From: Microbacterium sp. BLY
GTDB lineage: Bacteria; Actinomycetota; Actinomycetes; Actinomycetales; Microbacteriaceae
NCBI RefSeq assembly: GCF_017939615.1
Contig: NZ_JAGKSR010000001.1
Coordinates: 248,001 to 312,000 of the forward strand
Direction: 5' to 3'
Length of the DNA stretch: 64,000 bases
A program made the translations under genes and the position numbers. Below, one piece after another: positions 9,053 through 18,200 of the stretch (position 1 is its first letter; each line of letters starts with the position of its first letter). The notes under the pieces were generated by a model that did no database searches, was not told where the DNA came from, and saw only the letters and a program-made list of their open reading frames with translations.

Positions 9053-9835
9053 TCAGACGGCGCCCTGCGAGATGGCGGTGTCCGCGGGCGCGGAGTCCGC
9101 GGTGCGGGCGGCGGCCCGGCCGACCAGCCAGTCGAAGACCGGATCACCGCCGAACGTCTCGGGGTGCCACTGCACACCGACGGCCGGAAGGCCTTCCAGC
9201 TCGATCGCCTCGACCACGCCGTCCGAGGCCCAACCGGTCACGACGACCCCGTCGCCGGGCACGTCGACGGCCTGATGGTGGAACGAGTTCACGCGGGTGC
9301 TCTCGCCATAGAGGCCGTGGACCACGCTGCCGGCGGCCGTGCGCACCTCGTGCACGCGGTGCGCCCGCGGGTAGGCGTAGGACCCGTGGGACTCGCCCTC
9401 GCCGGCTGCGAGGTGCTGGTGCAGCGTCCCGCCGCGGACCACGTTGAGCAGCTGAGCGCCCCGGCAGACCCCGAGCAGCGGGACCGCGCGGGCCAGGGCC
9501 GCGAGGATGAGCCCCGACTCGAACTCGTCGCGCGCCGGATCGACGAGCGGTGTGAACGGTCCCGGCGTCTGCCCGTACCGGCGCGGGTCCACGTCGTCCC
9601 CGCCGACGATGACGACACCGTCGAGACGATCGACGAGCTCATCGGGGGCGGCGTCCATGGGCAGGTGCACCGGCAGGCCGCCGGCGCGCAGCACCGAGGT
9701 CGCGTACTCGCTGAGGTACGCCTCCAACGGGGCGTCGGCGAAGCCGGTGGGGGCTCCGATCGCGGCGCCGCTCGTGCGTCGTCCGGAGATGCCGATGAGG
9801 GGGCGGGGTGGGGCGGAGAGGCTGATGATGTCCAT
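9053..9835 (-). CDS. gamma-glutamyl-gamma-aminobutyrate hydrolase family (class I amidotransferase)
   Basis: A 260-aa peptidase C26/PuuD-type hydrolase. The nucleophile is C124 in GVCRGAQLLN and the partners are H224 and E226 in VQWHPET; ESTRVNSFHHQAV is also typical of this family. Such enzymes release glutamate from gamma-glutamylated acids at the end of the pathway. The ATG at 9835 is chosen because the longer frame runs into the permease gene and the homology-like sequence begins at MDIISLSAPP. It follows the permease gene by 14 nt. Confidence 0.87.
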   Translation of the reverse strand: MDIISLSAPPRPLIGISGRRTSGAAIGAPTGFADAPLEAYLSEYATSVLRAGGLPVHLPMDAAPDELVDRLDGVVIVGGDDVDPRRYGQTPGPFTPLVDPARDEFESGLILAALARAVPLLGVCRGAQLLNVVRGGTLHQHLAAGEGESHGSYAYPRAHRVHEVRTAAGSVVHGLYGESTRVNSFHHQAVDVPGDGVVVTGWASDGVVEAIELEGLPAVGVQWHPETFGGDPVFDWLVGRAAARTADSAPADTAISQGAV

Positions 9836-9849
9836 CCTTCGTCTCGGGG

Positions 9850-11334
9850 TCAGGCGTTCTCGTCGAAGCGGCGCATGATCTGCGCGTACGCCTCGGGGGT
9901 CTTCGCCCGCATCACGGCGGCCTGGACCAGGCCGATGACCGGGGCGATCACGACCACGGCGACGAGCGTGATGCTGATCGGCCCCCAGGCGGGGTTGCCG
10001 TCGGCATCGACGTCGCTCACCAGGAGCGGGAAGTTCGCGGCGATGAGCAGGGCGGACACCGCGAGTCCGACGAAGCCGAGACCGGGCGCGATGACGGTGT
10101 GCCACGGACTGCGGAGCTCCCGGGTGCGGGCGAAGTAGACGATCACGGCGAGGCAGGTGACCGCCATGAGGATGACGATCGCGAGCGTGCCGATGCCGGC
10201 GAACCAGGAGAAGATGTTCTCCGGTGCGAACCCGAGGACGGCGAGCAGGGCGATCGCCAGGCCCGACGTCGTCACCTGCACGAGCGAGGCGACGTGCGGC
10301 GAACCGTGACGGGTGTGCACGGTGCCCAGCCGGTCGGGGAGCACGCGGGCGTTCGCCATCGCATGGTGGTAGCGGGTGAGCACGTTGTGCAGCGAGAGGA
10401 CCGCCGCGAACATGCTGCCGAGGAACAGCAGGGCGACCGCGATGGAGCCGACCGGTCCGAGATACTGCTCGGTGACCCGGGTGATGAGCGTCGTCGGATC
10501 GGCCGCGGCCTCCTCGATGATCGCCCCCTCCCCGACGCCGACGACGACCGCCCAGGCCGCGAAGGCGTAGAACACGCCGATCACGATCGCGGACGCGTAG
10601 GTGGCCCGCGGGATGGTCCGCTCCGGCTGGCGCACCTCGTCGCGGTACACGACCGTCGACTCGAACCCGATGAAGCTCGCGATCGCGAACATCAGCCCGA
10701 GCGCGGGAGCCCCGGAGAGCACGTTCTGCAGGAGGAACGAACCGAAGGTCACCCCCGCGGCGCCGCCGGTGACGAGGATCACGGCCCCGAGGAGCACGAC
10801 GATGCCGATCTCAGCCAGCAGCACCACGACGAGGACGCGCGAGCTGAGTTCGATCTGCCGGTAGCCGAGCGCCCCGACGAGGGCGACGGAGGCGAGGGTC
10901 AGCAGCCACCACGGGATCTCGGGCCCGCCGAGGAGCGCGATGCTGGAGCTGATGGTCGCACCGAGGTAGGAGAACACCGCGATCTGCACCGTCGTGTAGC
11001 AGACCAGGGCGAGGTAGGCCGTGGCCAGGCCCGGGGTACGGCCCAGTCCGTGGGTCGCGAAGACGAAGAACGACCCGGCGCGCGGGAGGTACCGGCTCAT
11101 CGCGGTGAGCCCGACGGAGAACAGCAGCAGGATCACCGTGGCCACGAGGAACATGACCGGGAATCCGATGCCGTTGCCCACCAGGAAGCCGATCGGCACC
11201 AGGCCGCCGACCACCGTGAGCGGGGCGGCGGCCGCGATCACCATGAAGGTGACGGCGACCGCGCCGAGGTTGCCGCGGAGCGTGCGCTCGCGGTGCTGTC
11301 CTGCGGACGGCGACGTCGTTGTCGAAGCATCCAT
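9850..11334 (-). CDS. APC-family amino acid/amine permease
   Basis: A 494-aa polytopic protein with about 12 hydrophobic segments and the APC-superfamily segment FIGFESTVVYRDEVR, resembling amino acid and polyamine permeases. It is the first gene of the gamma-glutamylation operon, so it probably imports the amine that the downstream ligase glutamylates. AAAGGA lies 9 nt before the ATG. A 12-bp direct repeat (GTCGAAGCATCC, 11321-11332 and 11335-11346) surrounds the start codon. Confidence 0.87.
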   Translation of the reverse strand: MDASTTTSPSAGQHRERTLRGNLGAVAVTFMVIAAAAPLTVVGGLVPIGFLVGNGIGFPVMFLVATVILLLFSVGLTAMSRYLPRAGSFFVFATHGLGRTPGLATAYLALVCYTTVQIAVFSYLGATISSSIALLGGPEIPWWLLTLASVALVGALGYRQIELSSRVLVVVLLAEIGIVVLLGAVILVTGGAAGVTFGSFLLQNVLSGAPALGLMFAIASFIGFESTVVYRDEVRQPERTIPRATYASAIVIGVFYAFAAWAVVVGVGEGAIIEEAAADPTTLITRVTEQYLGPVGSIAVALLFLGSMFAAVLSLHNVLTRYHHAMANARVLPDRLGTVHTRHGSPHVASLVQVTTSGLAIALLAVLGFAPENIFSWFAGIGTLAIVILMAVTCLAVIVYFARTRELRSPWHTVIAPGLGFVGLAVSALLIAANFPLLVSDVDADGNPAWGPISITLVAVVVIAPVIGLVQAAVMRAKTPEAYAQIMRRFDENA

Positions 11335-11357
11335 GTCGAAGCATCCTTTGCCGATTG

Positions 11358-11390
11358 GACTAATGGTCTAAGTTCTAGCCCATTAGTCCG
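11358..11390. promoter_or_regulatory. 33-bp palindrome, probable FadR-type operator
   Basis: Arms GGACTAATGGTCTA (11358-11371) and TAGCCCATTAGTCC (11377-11390) are complementary at 13 of 14 positions around a 5-nt centre. It ends 24 nt upstream of the permease start, overlapping the likely promoter (TAGAAC/TTAGAC on the minus strand). It is AT-richer than its surroundings. The only regulator in the operon is the FadR/GntR protein, hence the proposed pairing. Confidence 0.7.
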
Positions 11391-11510
11391 GATCCGCACA
11401 AGGGTTTCTCCCAATCACGTCCCCGAAACCCCGACACGTCACCCCCGCCCCGCCCTGCACGCGCGGATGAACCGGGTCCTCGGCGGGACCCCGGGGCTCG
11501 GGAAGCGGCG

Positions 11511-12116
11511 TCAGCGGAGGAGGCCGAGGCTCGCGAGCGCATGCCGGATGAGCGTGCCGCGGCCGCCCTCCATCTCGGCCGCGACGGCATCGGACGCCGC
11601 CGCCTCCGGGGAGAACCACGTCACCTCGAGGGCGTCCTGCCGCGGCTCGCAGGTTCCCGTCACCGGCACCACGAAGGCGAGGGACACCGCATGCTGGCGA
11701 TCGTCGTGATACGCACTCACGCCCGGGATCGGGAAGTACTCGGCCACCGTGAACGGCAGCGGCTGCGGCGGCAGGAGCGGGAACGCCATGGGACCGAGAT
11801 CGTTCTCGACATGACGGAACAACGCGTCGCGGATCGTCTCCCCGAACCGCACACGGCCCGACACGATCGTGCGCGTGATCTCGCCCAGCGGCGTGGACCG
11901 CAGCAGGACGCCGATCTCCGTGACCTGACCGGAGCCGTCCGTGCGCACGGGGATCGCCTCGACGTACAGCATGGGCAGATGACGACGCGCCTCTTCGAGC
12001 TCGACGTCGCTCAGCCAGCCGGGGTTCGCGTCCGGCGCCGGCGGGTTCGCATCGCGGAACGAACCGAGACCCTCGTCGTCGGGCTCCGGCTCCGGATCGG
12101 GTGTGCGCACCGCCAT
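11511..12116 (-). CDS. NUDIX-like (DUF4916-type) protein
   Basis: A 201-aa soluble protein that I recognise as the actinobacterial DUF4916/NUDIX hydrolase family. A Nudix-like core runs from about residue 55 (LYVEAIPVRTDGSGQVTEIG) to 180, with GRVRFGETIRDALFRHVEND in the place of the Nudix box; the canonical GX5EX7REUXEEXGU is not intact, so hydrolase activity is uncertain. The first 35 residues are acidic and proline-rich. It is the only gene between the permease promoter and the esterase and is probably monocistronic. Confidence 0.65.
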   Translation of the reverse strand: MAVRTPDPEPEPDDEGLGSFRDANPPAPDANPGWLSDVELEEARRHLPMLYVEAIPVRTDGSGQVTEIGVLLRSTPLGEITRTIVSGRVRFGETIRDALFRHVENDLGPMAFPLLPPQPLPFTVAEYFPIPGVSAYHDDRQHAVSLAFVVPVTGTCEPRQDALEVTWFSPEAAASDAVAAEMEGGRGTLIRHALASLGLLR

Positions 12117-12170
12117 GTCTCCTTTCTACCAGCCGTCCTCCCCGATGGGCAGCACCGCCGCGAGCCCTGG

Positions 12171-12176
12171 CAGGAT
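12171..12176 (+). promoter_or_regulatory. -10-like element, leaderless esterase gene
   Basis: CAGGAT lies 6 nt before the GTG at 12183. The first base departs from TANNNT, so this is a weaker member of the leaderless set. Confidence 0.4.
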
Positions 12177-12182
12177 GACGGT

Positions 12183-12863
12183 GTGACCGAGAACCTGACG
12201 ATCGACGACGCCATGACGCGGTGGTCCCCCACCGACCGCGCCGGTCTCCCGCTGCTCGTGCTGCTGCACGGCTATGGTGCGGACGAACACGACCTCTTCG
12301 GGCTCGTCCCGTATCTGCCCTCCGGCATCGCCGTGGCCTCCGTCGCCGCCCCCCTCGCCCCGCCGTGGCCCACACCCGGTCGCTCCTGGTACCCGATCGA
12401 AGGGCTCGACGGGCGCAGTTCCGCCGCCGTCACCGCCGCCGCGGAGGCGCTCCTGCGCTGGCTCGACGACGCCGCGGCGGACGCCCCGTCGGTGGCGCTC
12501 CTCGGATTCTCGCAGGGCGCTGCGGTGTCCCTGCAGGCGCTCCGGCTCGCTCCGGAGCGTCTCGGCGCGGTGGTCGCCCTGAGCGGATACGCGGCACCGG
12601 ACGCCCTCCCCGGCGACGCACGCCTCGCGGAGGTGCGCCCGCCGGTCTTCTGGGGTCGCGGGACGCACGACGACGTCATCCCCCTGCCGCTGATCGACCA
12701 CACGGCGCAGTGGCTCCCCGCGCACGCGTCCCTGTCCGGTCGTGTCTACAGCGGACTCACCCACAGCATCTCCGAGGAGGAGCTGGGCGACGTGCACCGG
12801 TTCCTCACGACCTGGCTCGAAGGGCTCGGCGAGGATCAGGCGGAGGAGCCGCGCCCGTCCTGA
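12183..12863 (+). CDS. carboxylesterase/phospholipase-type alpha/beta hydrolase
   Basis: A 226-aa alpha/beta hydrolase of the small carboxylesterase/phospholipase group. It shows LLHGYGADEHD (oxyanion hole), the nucleophile elbow GFSQGA, and late WGRGTHDDVIP and LTHSISEEE segments carrying the acid and histidine. The GTG start is placed after a -10-like hexamer; an in-frame ATG at 12213 is an alternative. The last 28 bases overlap the opposite-strand membrane protein gene. Confidence 0.82.
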   Translation: MTENLTIDDAMTRWSPTDRAGLPLLVLLHGYGADEHDLFGLVPYLPSGIAVASVAAPLAPPWPTPGRSWYPIEGLDGRSSAAVTAAAEALLRWLDDAAADAPSVALLGFSQGAAVSLQALRLAPERLGAVVALSGYAAPDALPGDARLAEVRPPVFWGRGTHDDVIPLPLIDHTAQWLPAHASLSGRVYSGLTHSISEEELGDVHRFLTTWLEGLGEDQAEEPRPS

Positions 12864-13111
12864 GCGTCGTCACCGGGGTGCGGGTCGTCGGTGCCATCGG
12901 CGTCCTCCGATCCGTCCGCGGTGCCACCCCCGGAGCCGCGGAAGGCCACGGACAGCGGGATGCCGATCGAGATCCCGATGGCCAGACCGAGGACCCAGTT
13001 GTTCAGCGCCATCCCCATCGAGACGCCGATGGCCACGCCGAGCGCGAGACCGACGCCGAGGCCCGTCCGTGCGCGCATCTCCTCGGGACTGGGGGTGCCG
13101 TGGTCTGCCAT
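12836..13111 (-). CDS. small glycine-rich two-helix membrane protein
   Basis: A 91-aa protein of unknown function with two short Gly-rich hydrophobic segments (residues about 18-34 and 36-55, rich in GxxxG-like spacing) and an acidic hydrophilic tail. The start MADHGTPS is preferred to the longer frame because the extension has no hydrophobic or conserved character. It is convergent with the esterase gene and overlaps it by 28 nt. No function can be assigned. Confidence 0.6.
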   Translation of the reverse strand: MADHGTPSPEEMRARTGLGVGLALGVAIGVSMGMALNNWVLGLAIGISIGIPLSVAFRGSGGGTADGSEDADGTDDPHPGDDAQDGRGSSA

Positions 13112-13164
13112 GCCTCCACGGTAGGAGCCCTCGGCCGGCGCCGCATCCCCCGCGCGGCGGACCC

Positions 13165-13203
13165 GCGACACGCCCGGGAGTTGCGCGGCGCGACACGCCC
13201 GGG
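13165..13203 (+). repeat. 14-bp direct repeat upstream of ABC-F gene
   Basis: GCGACACGCCCGGG occurs at 13165-13178 and 13190-13203, a 25-bp period. It lies in the 283-bp region between the small membrane protein and the ABC-F gene; no gene is seen in that region. ABC-F genes are often controlled by long leaders, but no clear uORF with a ribosome site is visible. Confidence 0.5.
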
Positions 13204-13394
13204 TATCGTCGGGGCGTCCTGTCCGCCGTGTCTGGAAGTCCTTTGATCTGATCCGTCGCCTCCGCGCCTCTCATCCCGCGCGCTGACCCGACGATCGCCG
13301 ACTCCCCGGCAGACCCTCTCCTCCGCTTCCCGTGACTCCACGGACCGGCAGGGGCTCGGTGTCAGTGCACCCTCGCACTCGACAGGAGACACCC

Positions 13395-15077
13395 ATGTCA
13401 CAGCCCTCTTCCTCGCACGCCGCGGTCGTCCTCGACCGCCTCTCCTTCACCTGGCCGGACGGCACGGTCGCGCTCGACGGCGTGTCCGGGGCCTTCGGCG
13501 CCGGGCGCACGGGACTGGTCGGCCGCAACGGCGCCGGCAAGTCCACCCTCCTCCGGCTCATCGCCGGGGAGCTCACCCCGACCTCCGGCTCTCTCAGCAC
13601 CTCGGGCGAGGTCGCCTTCCTCCCCCAGCAGCTCACGCTCGACGTGGACCGCCGGGTGGCCGACCTCCTCGGGGTGGCCCCGGCCCTCGACGCCGTGCGG
13701 GCCATCACCGCGGGCGATGTCGACCCCGCGCACTTCGACGCGGTCGGCGACGACTGGGACGTCGAGGCGCGGGCGGAGGCCTCCCTCGCGGAGGCCGGGC
13801 TCGCCCCCGACTTCCTCGACCGTACGGTCGGGGAGCTGTCGGGCGGAGAGGCCGTGCTCGTCGCGATCGCCGGGATCCGGCTGCGACGCGCACCGATCAC
13901 GCTCCTCGACGAGCCCACGAACAACCTCGACCGCGACGCCAGGGCGGCCCTCGCGTCGATGGTGCAGAGCTGGAAGGGCACGCTCATCGTCGTGAGCCAC
14001 GACCTCGCGCTCCTCGAGCTGATGGACGACACCGCCGAGCTGTACGGCCGCAGCCTCTCCGTGTTCGGAGGACCCTACTCGGAATGGCGCGCCTGGCTGG
14101 ATGCCGAGCAGGACGCCGCGAAGCAGGCCGAGGTCACCGCCGCGCAGGCGCTCCGCAAGGAGAAGCGGCAGCGGATCGAGGCGGAGGTCAAGCTCGCCCA
14201 CCGGGCTCGGACCGCCAGGAAAGCCGAAGTCGAGAAGCGCGTCCCCAAGATCATCGCGCACGGCCGGAAGATGGCCGCCGAGGTCACCGCCGGCAAGCTG
14301 CGCACCGAGGTCGGTGGGAAGGAGGAGGCCGCCCGCGCCGCGCACGATGCGGCGGGACGACGGGTCCGCTCCGATGCCTCCATGAAGATCGAGCTGCCGG
14401 ATCCCGAGGTGTCGCGGAGCCGCCGGATCGCCGAGCTCGGCGGGCCGGAGCGCTCATGGGTGATCCAGGGACCGGAGCGCGTCGCCCTCATCGGCCGCAA
14501 CGGCGCCGGCAAGACGACGCTCCTGGAGCGGCTGGTCTCCGGACCCGTTCACAACTCAGGAGAAGAGGGTGCGGCCCGCCCGGATCAGACCCCCGCGGCG
14601 GAAAACGGCACCGATCTCCTGAGTTGTGAACGGCCGGAGCTCCGGGCCGAGGCGCTCACCGAGCGGATCGGCTACCTGCCGCAGCGGGTGGACGGTCTCG
14701 ACGAGGACCGGTCCGTCGTCGAGAACATCGCGGCCGCGGCTCCCCAGGTGCCCGAGAAGGAGCTCCGCAACAGGCTCGCGCGATTCCTCATCCGGGGCGG
14801 CACGGCCGACCGCCCGGTGTCGGCGCTGTCCGGCGGAGAGAGGTTCCGGGTGGCCCTGGCCCGGCTGCTCCTCACCGACCCGGCTCCACACCTCGTCGTC
14901 CTCGACGAGCCGACCAACAACCTCGACCTCGACACGGTCGACCAGCTCGTCGAGGCGCTGCGGGCGTATCGCGGGGCCGTGCTCGTGGTGAGTCACGACG
15001 ACGCCTTCCTCGCCCGGCTCGACCTCGACCTCACCCTCGAGATCGATGCGGAGGGGCATCTGCAGGAGGTGGGGTGA
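13395..15077 (+). CDS. ABC-F family ATPase
   Basis: A 560-aa cytosolic protein with two ABC ATPase domains and no membrane segment. Walker A sequences are GRNGAGKST (43-51) and GRNGAGKTT (367-375); LSGGE signatures occur in both halves and DEPTNNLD follows each. A charged helical linker (about residues 225-320, rich in Lys/Arg/Glu) joins the domains. ABC-F proteins act on the ribosomal E site as translation factors or antibiotic-protection proteins; which applies here is unknown. About 30 residues after the second Walker A (codons 384-413) are encoded by an 89-bp palindromic repeat, an unusual in-frame insertion. AGGAG precedes the ATG. Confidence 0.85.
   Translation: MSQPSSSHAAVVLDRLSFTWPDGTVALDGVSGAFGAGRTGLVGRNGAGKSTLLRLIAGELTPTSGSLSTSGEVAFLPQQLTLDVDRRVADLLGVAPALDAVRAITAGDVDPAHFDAVGDDWDVEARAEASLAEAGLAPDFLDRTVGELSGGEAVLVAIAGIRLRRAPITLLDEPTNNLDRDARAALASMVQSWKGTLIVVSHDLALLELMDDTAELYGRSLSVFGGPYSEWRAWLDAEQDAAKQAEVTAAQALRKEKRQRIEAEVKLAHRARTARKAEVEKRVPKIIAHGRKMAAEVTAGKLRTEVGGKEEAARAAHDAAGRRVRSDASMKIELPDPEVSRSRRIAELGGPERSWVIQGPERVALIGRNGAGKTTLLERLVSGPVHNSGEEGAARPDQTPAAENGTDLLSCERPELRAEALTERIGYLPQRVDGLDEDRSVVENIAAAAPQVPEKELRNRLARFLIRGGTADRPVSALSGGERFRVALARLLLTDPAPHLVVLDEPTNNLDLDTVDQLVEALRAYRGAVLVVSHDDAFLARLDLDLTLEIDAEGHLQEVG
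14545..14633. repeat. 89-bp REP-like palindrome inside ABC-F gene
   Basis: A perfect 19-bp inverted repeat (CCGTTCACAACTCAGGAGA at 14545-14563, complement at 14615-14633) with a 51-nt centre lies within the second ATPase domain. A decayed relative with the same arm spacing lies in the kyn amidohydrolase gene at 49762-49851. Confidence 0.8.
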
Positions 15078-15097
15078 CGTCACCACCCGTTCCGCCT

Positions 15098-15164
15098 GCA
15101 CGACCTCGCTCCGCCCGCACGACCGGAACCGCGGTTCGGTCGTGCGGGCGGAGCGGGGTCGTGC
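15098..15164. repeat. 67-bp intergenic hairpin with GCACGACC repeats
   Basis: Arms of 33 and 32 nt (15098-15130, 15133-15164) pair with one mismatch and one extra base around a 2-nt loop. The unit GCACGACC and its complement occur four times. It lies 20 nt after the ABC-F stop and may end that transcript; related GCACGACC repeats occur at 48510-48600. Confidence 0.7.
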
Positions 15165-15179
15165 GGGGGGCCGGTGGGT

Positions 15180-15219
15180 GTCAAGGTCCGGGCCGGATGT
15201 CGGTGGGGTCGGGAATGAT
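15180..15219 (+). promoter_or_regulatory. GTCAA-box promoter of lhr (weaker match)
   Basis: GTCAAGGTCCG (15180-15190) lies 23 nt upstream of AATGAT (15214-15219), which is 6 nt before the ATG. It follows the spacing of seven other GTCAA-box promoters in the window but the box lacks the terminal CCCT. Confidence 0.4.
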
Positions 15220-15225
15220 GGAGGC

Positions 15226-18200
15226 ATGAGCGACGTGCTCGACCGCTTCACCCCGGCCACGCAGGACTGGTTCCGGGGTGCCTTCACCGCACCCACGCCG
15301 GCGCAGGCGGGCGCGTGGGAGGCGATCTCCGCCGGCAAGCACGCGCTCGTCGTCGCCCCGACGGGTTCCGGCAAGACCCTGTCGGCGTTCCTCTGGGCGA
15401 TCGACAGCGTGTTCCGCGAGCGCGCCGACCTCCCGGAGGAGCCGAAGAAGGACGGGTCCCGCACGCGGATCCTCTACATCTCCCCGCTGAAGGCCCTCGG
15501 CGTGGACGTGGAGCGCAACCTGCGCTCACCCCTCATCGGCATCGGCCAGTCCGCGCGCCGACTCGGTCTCACCGCCCCCGGCATCACGGTGGGTGTCCGC
15601 TCGGGCGACACCACGTCGAGCGACCGCCGCAAGCTCGTGTCCGATCCGCCCGACATCCTCATCACCACGCCCGAGTCGCTGTACCTCATGCTCACGAGCC
15701 GGGCCGGCGACACCCTGCGCGACGTGCACACGGTCATCATCGACGAGGTGCACGCGGTCGCCGCCACCAAGCGCGGCGCGCACCTCGCGGTGAGCCTGGA
15801 GCGCCTCGATGCGCTCCGCCGGTCCCACGGCGCGGAGACCGCTGCGCAGCGCATCGGCCTCTCGGCGACCGTGCGCCCGATCGACGAGGTGGCGCGGTTC
15901 CTCGGTGGCGCCGACCCGGTCGAGATCGTGGCTCCCCCGGCATCGAAGACCTTCGAGCTCGGCGTGGTCGTGCCGATGGACGACATGACCAACCCCCCAC
16001 CCCCTCCCGGGGCACCACCGGAGGCTCCCGGAATCGATGCGGAGTATACCGAGGTCACCGGATCGGTGTGGCCGCATGTCGAGGAGGCGATCGTCGACCG
16101 CATCCTCCAGAACAACTCGACCATCGTCTTCGCGAACTCCCGCCGCCTCGCCGAACGGCTGACCGGACGGCTGAACGAGATCTACGCGGAGCGGACCGGG
16201 GTCGCACTTCCGGAACCGGCCGTGCCCGCTGCGATGATGGCGCAGGCAGGCTCGACCGCCGGGGCCGACCCGGTGCTCGCCAAGGCCCACCACGGATCGG
16301 TGTCGAAGGAGCAGCGCGCGCAGGTCGAGGAGGAGCTGAAGTCGGGGGTGCTCCGCTGCGTGGTCGCCACGAGCAGCCTGGAGCTCGGCATCGACATGGG
16401 CGCCGTCGACCTCGTGATCCAGGTGGAGGCGCCGCCGTCCGCCGCCTCCGGGCTCCAGCGCGTCGGTCGCGCCGGACACCAGGTCGGCGAGATCAGCCGT
16501 GCGGCCCTGTTCCCCAAGCATCGGGGCGACGTGCTGCACACGGCGATCGTGACGGAGCGGATGCTGGCGGGGAAGATCGAGGCGATCCAGGTGCCGCGCA
16601 ACCCGCTCGACATCCTCGCCCAGCAGACCGTCGCGGCCAGCGCCCTCGGCGCCATCAGCGTGGAGGAGTGGTTCGAGACGGTGCGCCGCTCGGCCCCCTT
16701 CCAGTCCCTCCCCCGCTCGGCGTACGAGGCCACGCTCGATCTGCTGGCCGGGCGCTTCCCCTCCGACGAGTTCGCCGAGCTGCGCCCGCGGCTCGTCTGG
16801 GATCGCGACGCCGGCACGCTCACGGGCCGCCCCGGCGCGCAGCGGATCGCGGTGACCAGCGGCGGCACCATCCCGGACCGCGGCCTCTTCGGGGTCTTCG
16901 TGGCGGGCGAGTCCACGGGCGCCCGGGTGGGAGAGCTCGATGAGGAGATGGTCTACGAGTCCCGCGTCGGCGACGTGTTCACCCTGGGCACCACGAGCTG
17001 GCGCATCGCCGAGATCACCCACGACCGGGTCAACGTCATCCCCGCCTACGGGCAGCCGGGAAAGGTGCCGTTCTGGCACGGCGACGGCATCGGTCGCCCG
17101 TTCGAGCTGGGCGAGGCGCTCGGGGCGTTCTCCCGCGAGGTGTCCGCCGCGAAGCCGGAGAAGGCGGAGCAGCGGCTCATCGCGGCCGGGCTCGACGAGC
17201 AGGCGCGCGCCAACCTCCTCGCGCATCTCTCCGAGCAGCGGGAGGCCACGGGCACCCTGCCGACCGATCGCACGCTGACGGTGGAGCGCGGACACGACGA
17301 GGTCGGCGACTGGCGCGTCATCCTGCATTCCCCGTACGGCATGAAGGTGCATGCGCCGTGGGCGCTCGCGATCAATGCGCGGGTGCGAGAGCGTCTCGGC
17401 GTCGAGGGTTCCGCGGTGGCGAGCGACGACGGCATCATCGTCCGCATCCCCGATGCCGAGTCGGAGCCACCCGGTGCGGAGCTCTTCGTCTTCGATCCGG
17501 ATGAGCTGGAGCAGCTGGTCACGCAGGAGGTCGGGGGCTCGGCACTGTTCGCCTCGCGGTTCCGGGAGTGCGCCGCGCGGGCGCTGCTCATGCCCCGGAC
17601 GAACCCCAACCGCCGCACGCCGCTGTGGCAGCAGCGCCAGCGCTCGGCCCAGCTGCTCGAGGTCGCGCGCCGGCATCCGACCTTCCCCGTGATCCTGGAG
17701 ACCCTCCGCGAGGTGCTGCAGGACGTCTACGACCTGCCGTCGCTGCGAAAGCTCGCGACGAGCATCGCCGACCGCCGCATCCGCCTCGTCGAGACACAGC
17801 CGGGGCAGCCCTCGCCCTTCGCGCGCGACCTCCTGTTCGGCTACGTCGGGGCGTTCATGTACGAGGGCGACTCGCCGTTGGCCGAGCGCCGCGCGGCCGC
17901 GCTGTCCGTCGATCCGGCGCTGCTGGGCGAACTGCTGGGCACGGTCGAGCTGCGCGAGCTCCTCGACCCCGATGTCATCGCCCAGTTCGAGCGGGAGGCC
18001 CAGCGGCTCGATCCGGAACGTCGGGCGCGCGGCCTGGAGGGCGTCGCCGACCTGCTCCGGCTGCTCGGCCCGCTCGATGCCGACGAGGTGGCGGCACGCC
18101 TCGATCCGGACTCGCTCGGCGGGGCGACCGCGGCGACGCTGCTCGACGACCTCGTGACCGCGCGACGAGCGATCCCGGTCACGATCGCCGGGGTGGCGAG

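Noticed and set aside
11511..12116. Calling the DUF4916-type protein an active Nudix hydrolase
   Set aside because: The Nudix box glutamates are not in the canonical pattern.
13234..13254. Possible 7-codon uORF in the ABC-F leader
   Set aside because: GTG start without a ribosome site and no paired attenuator stems could be shown.
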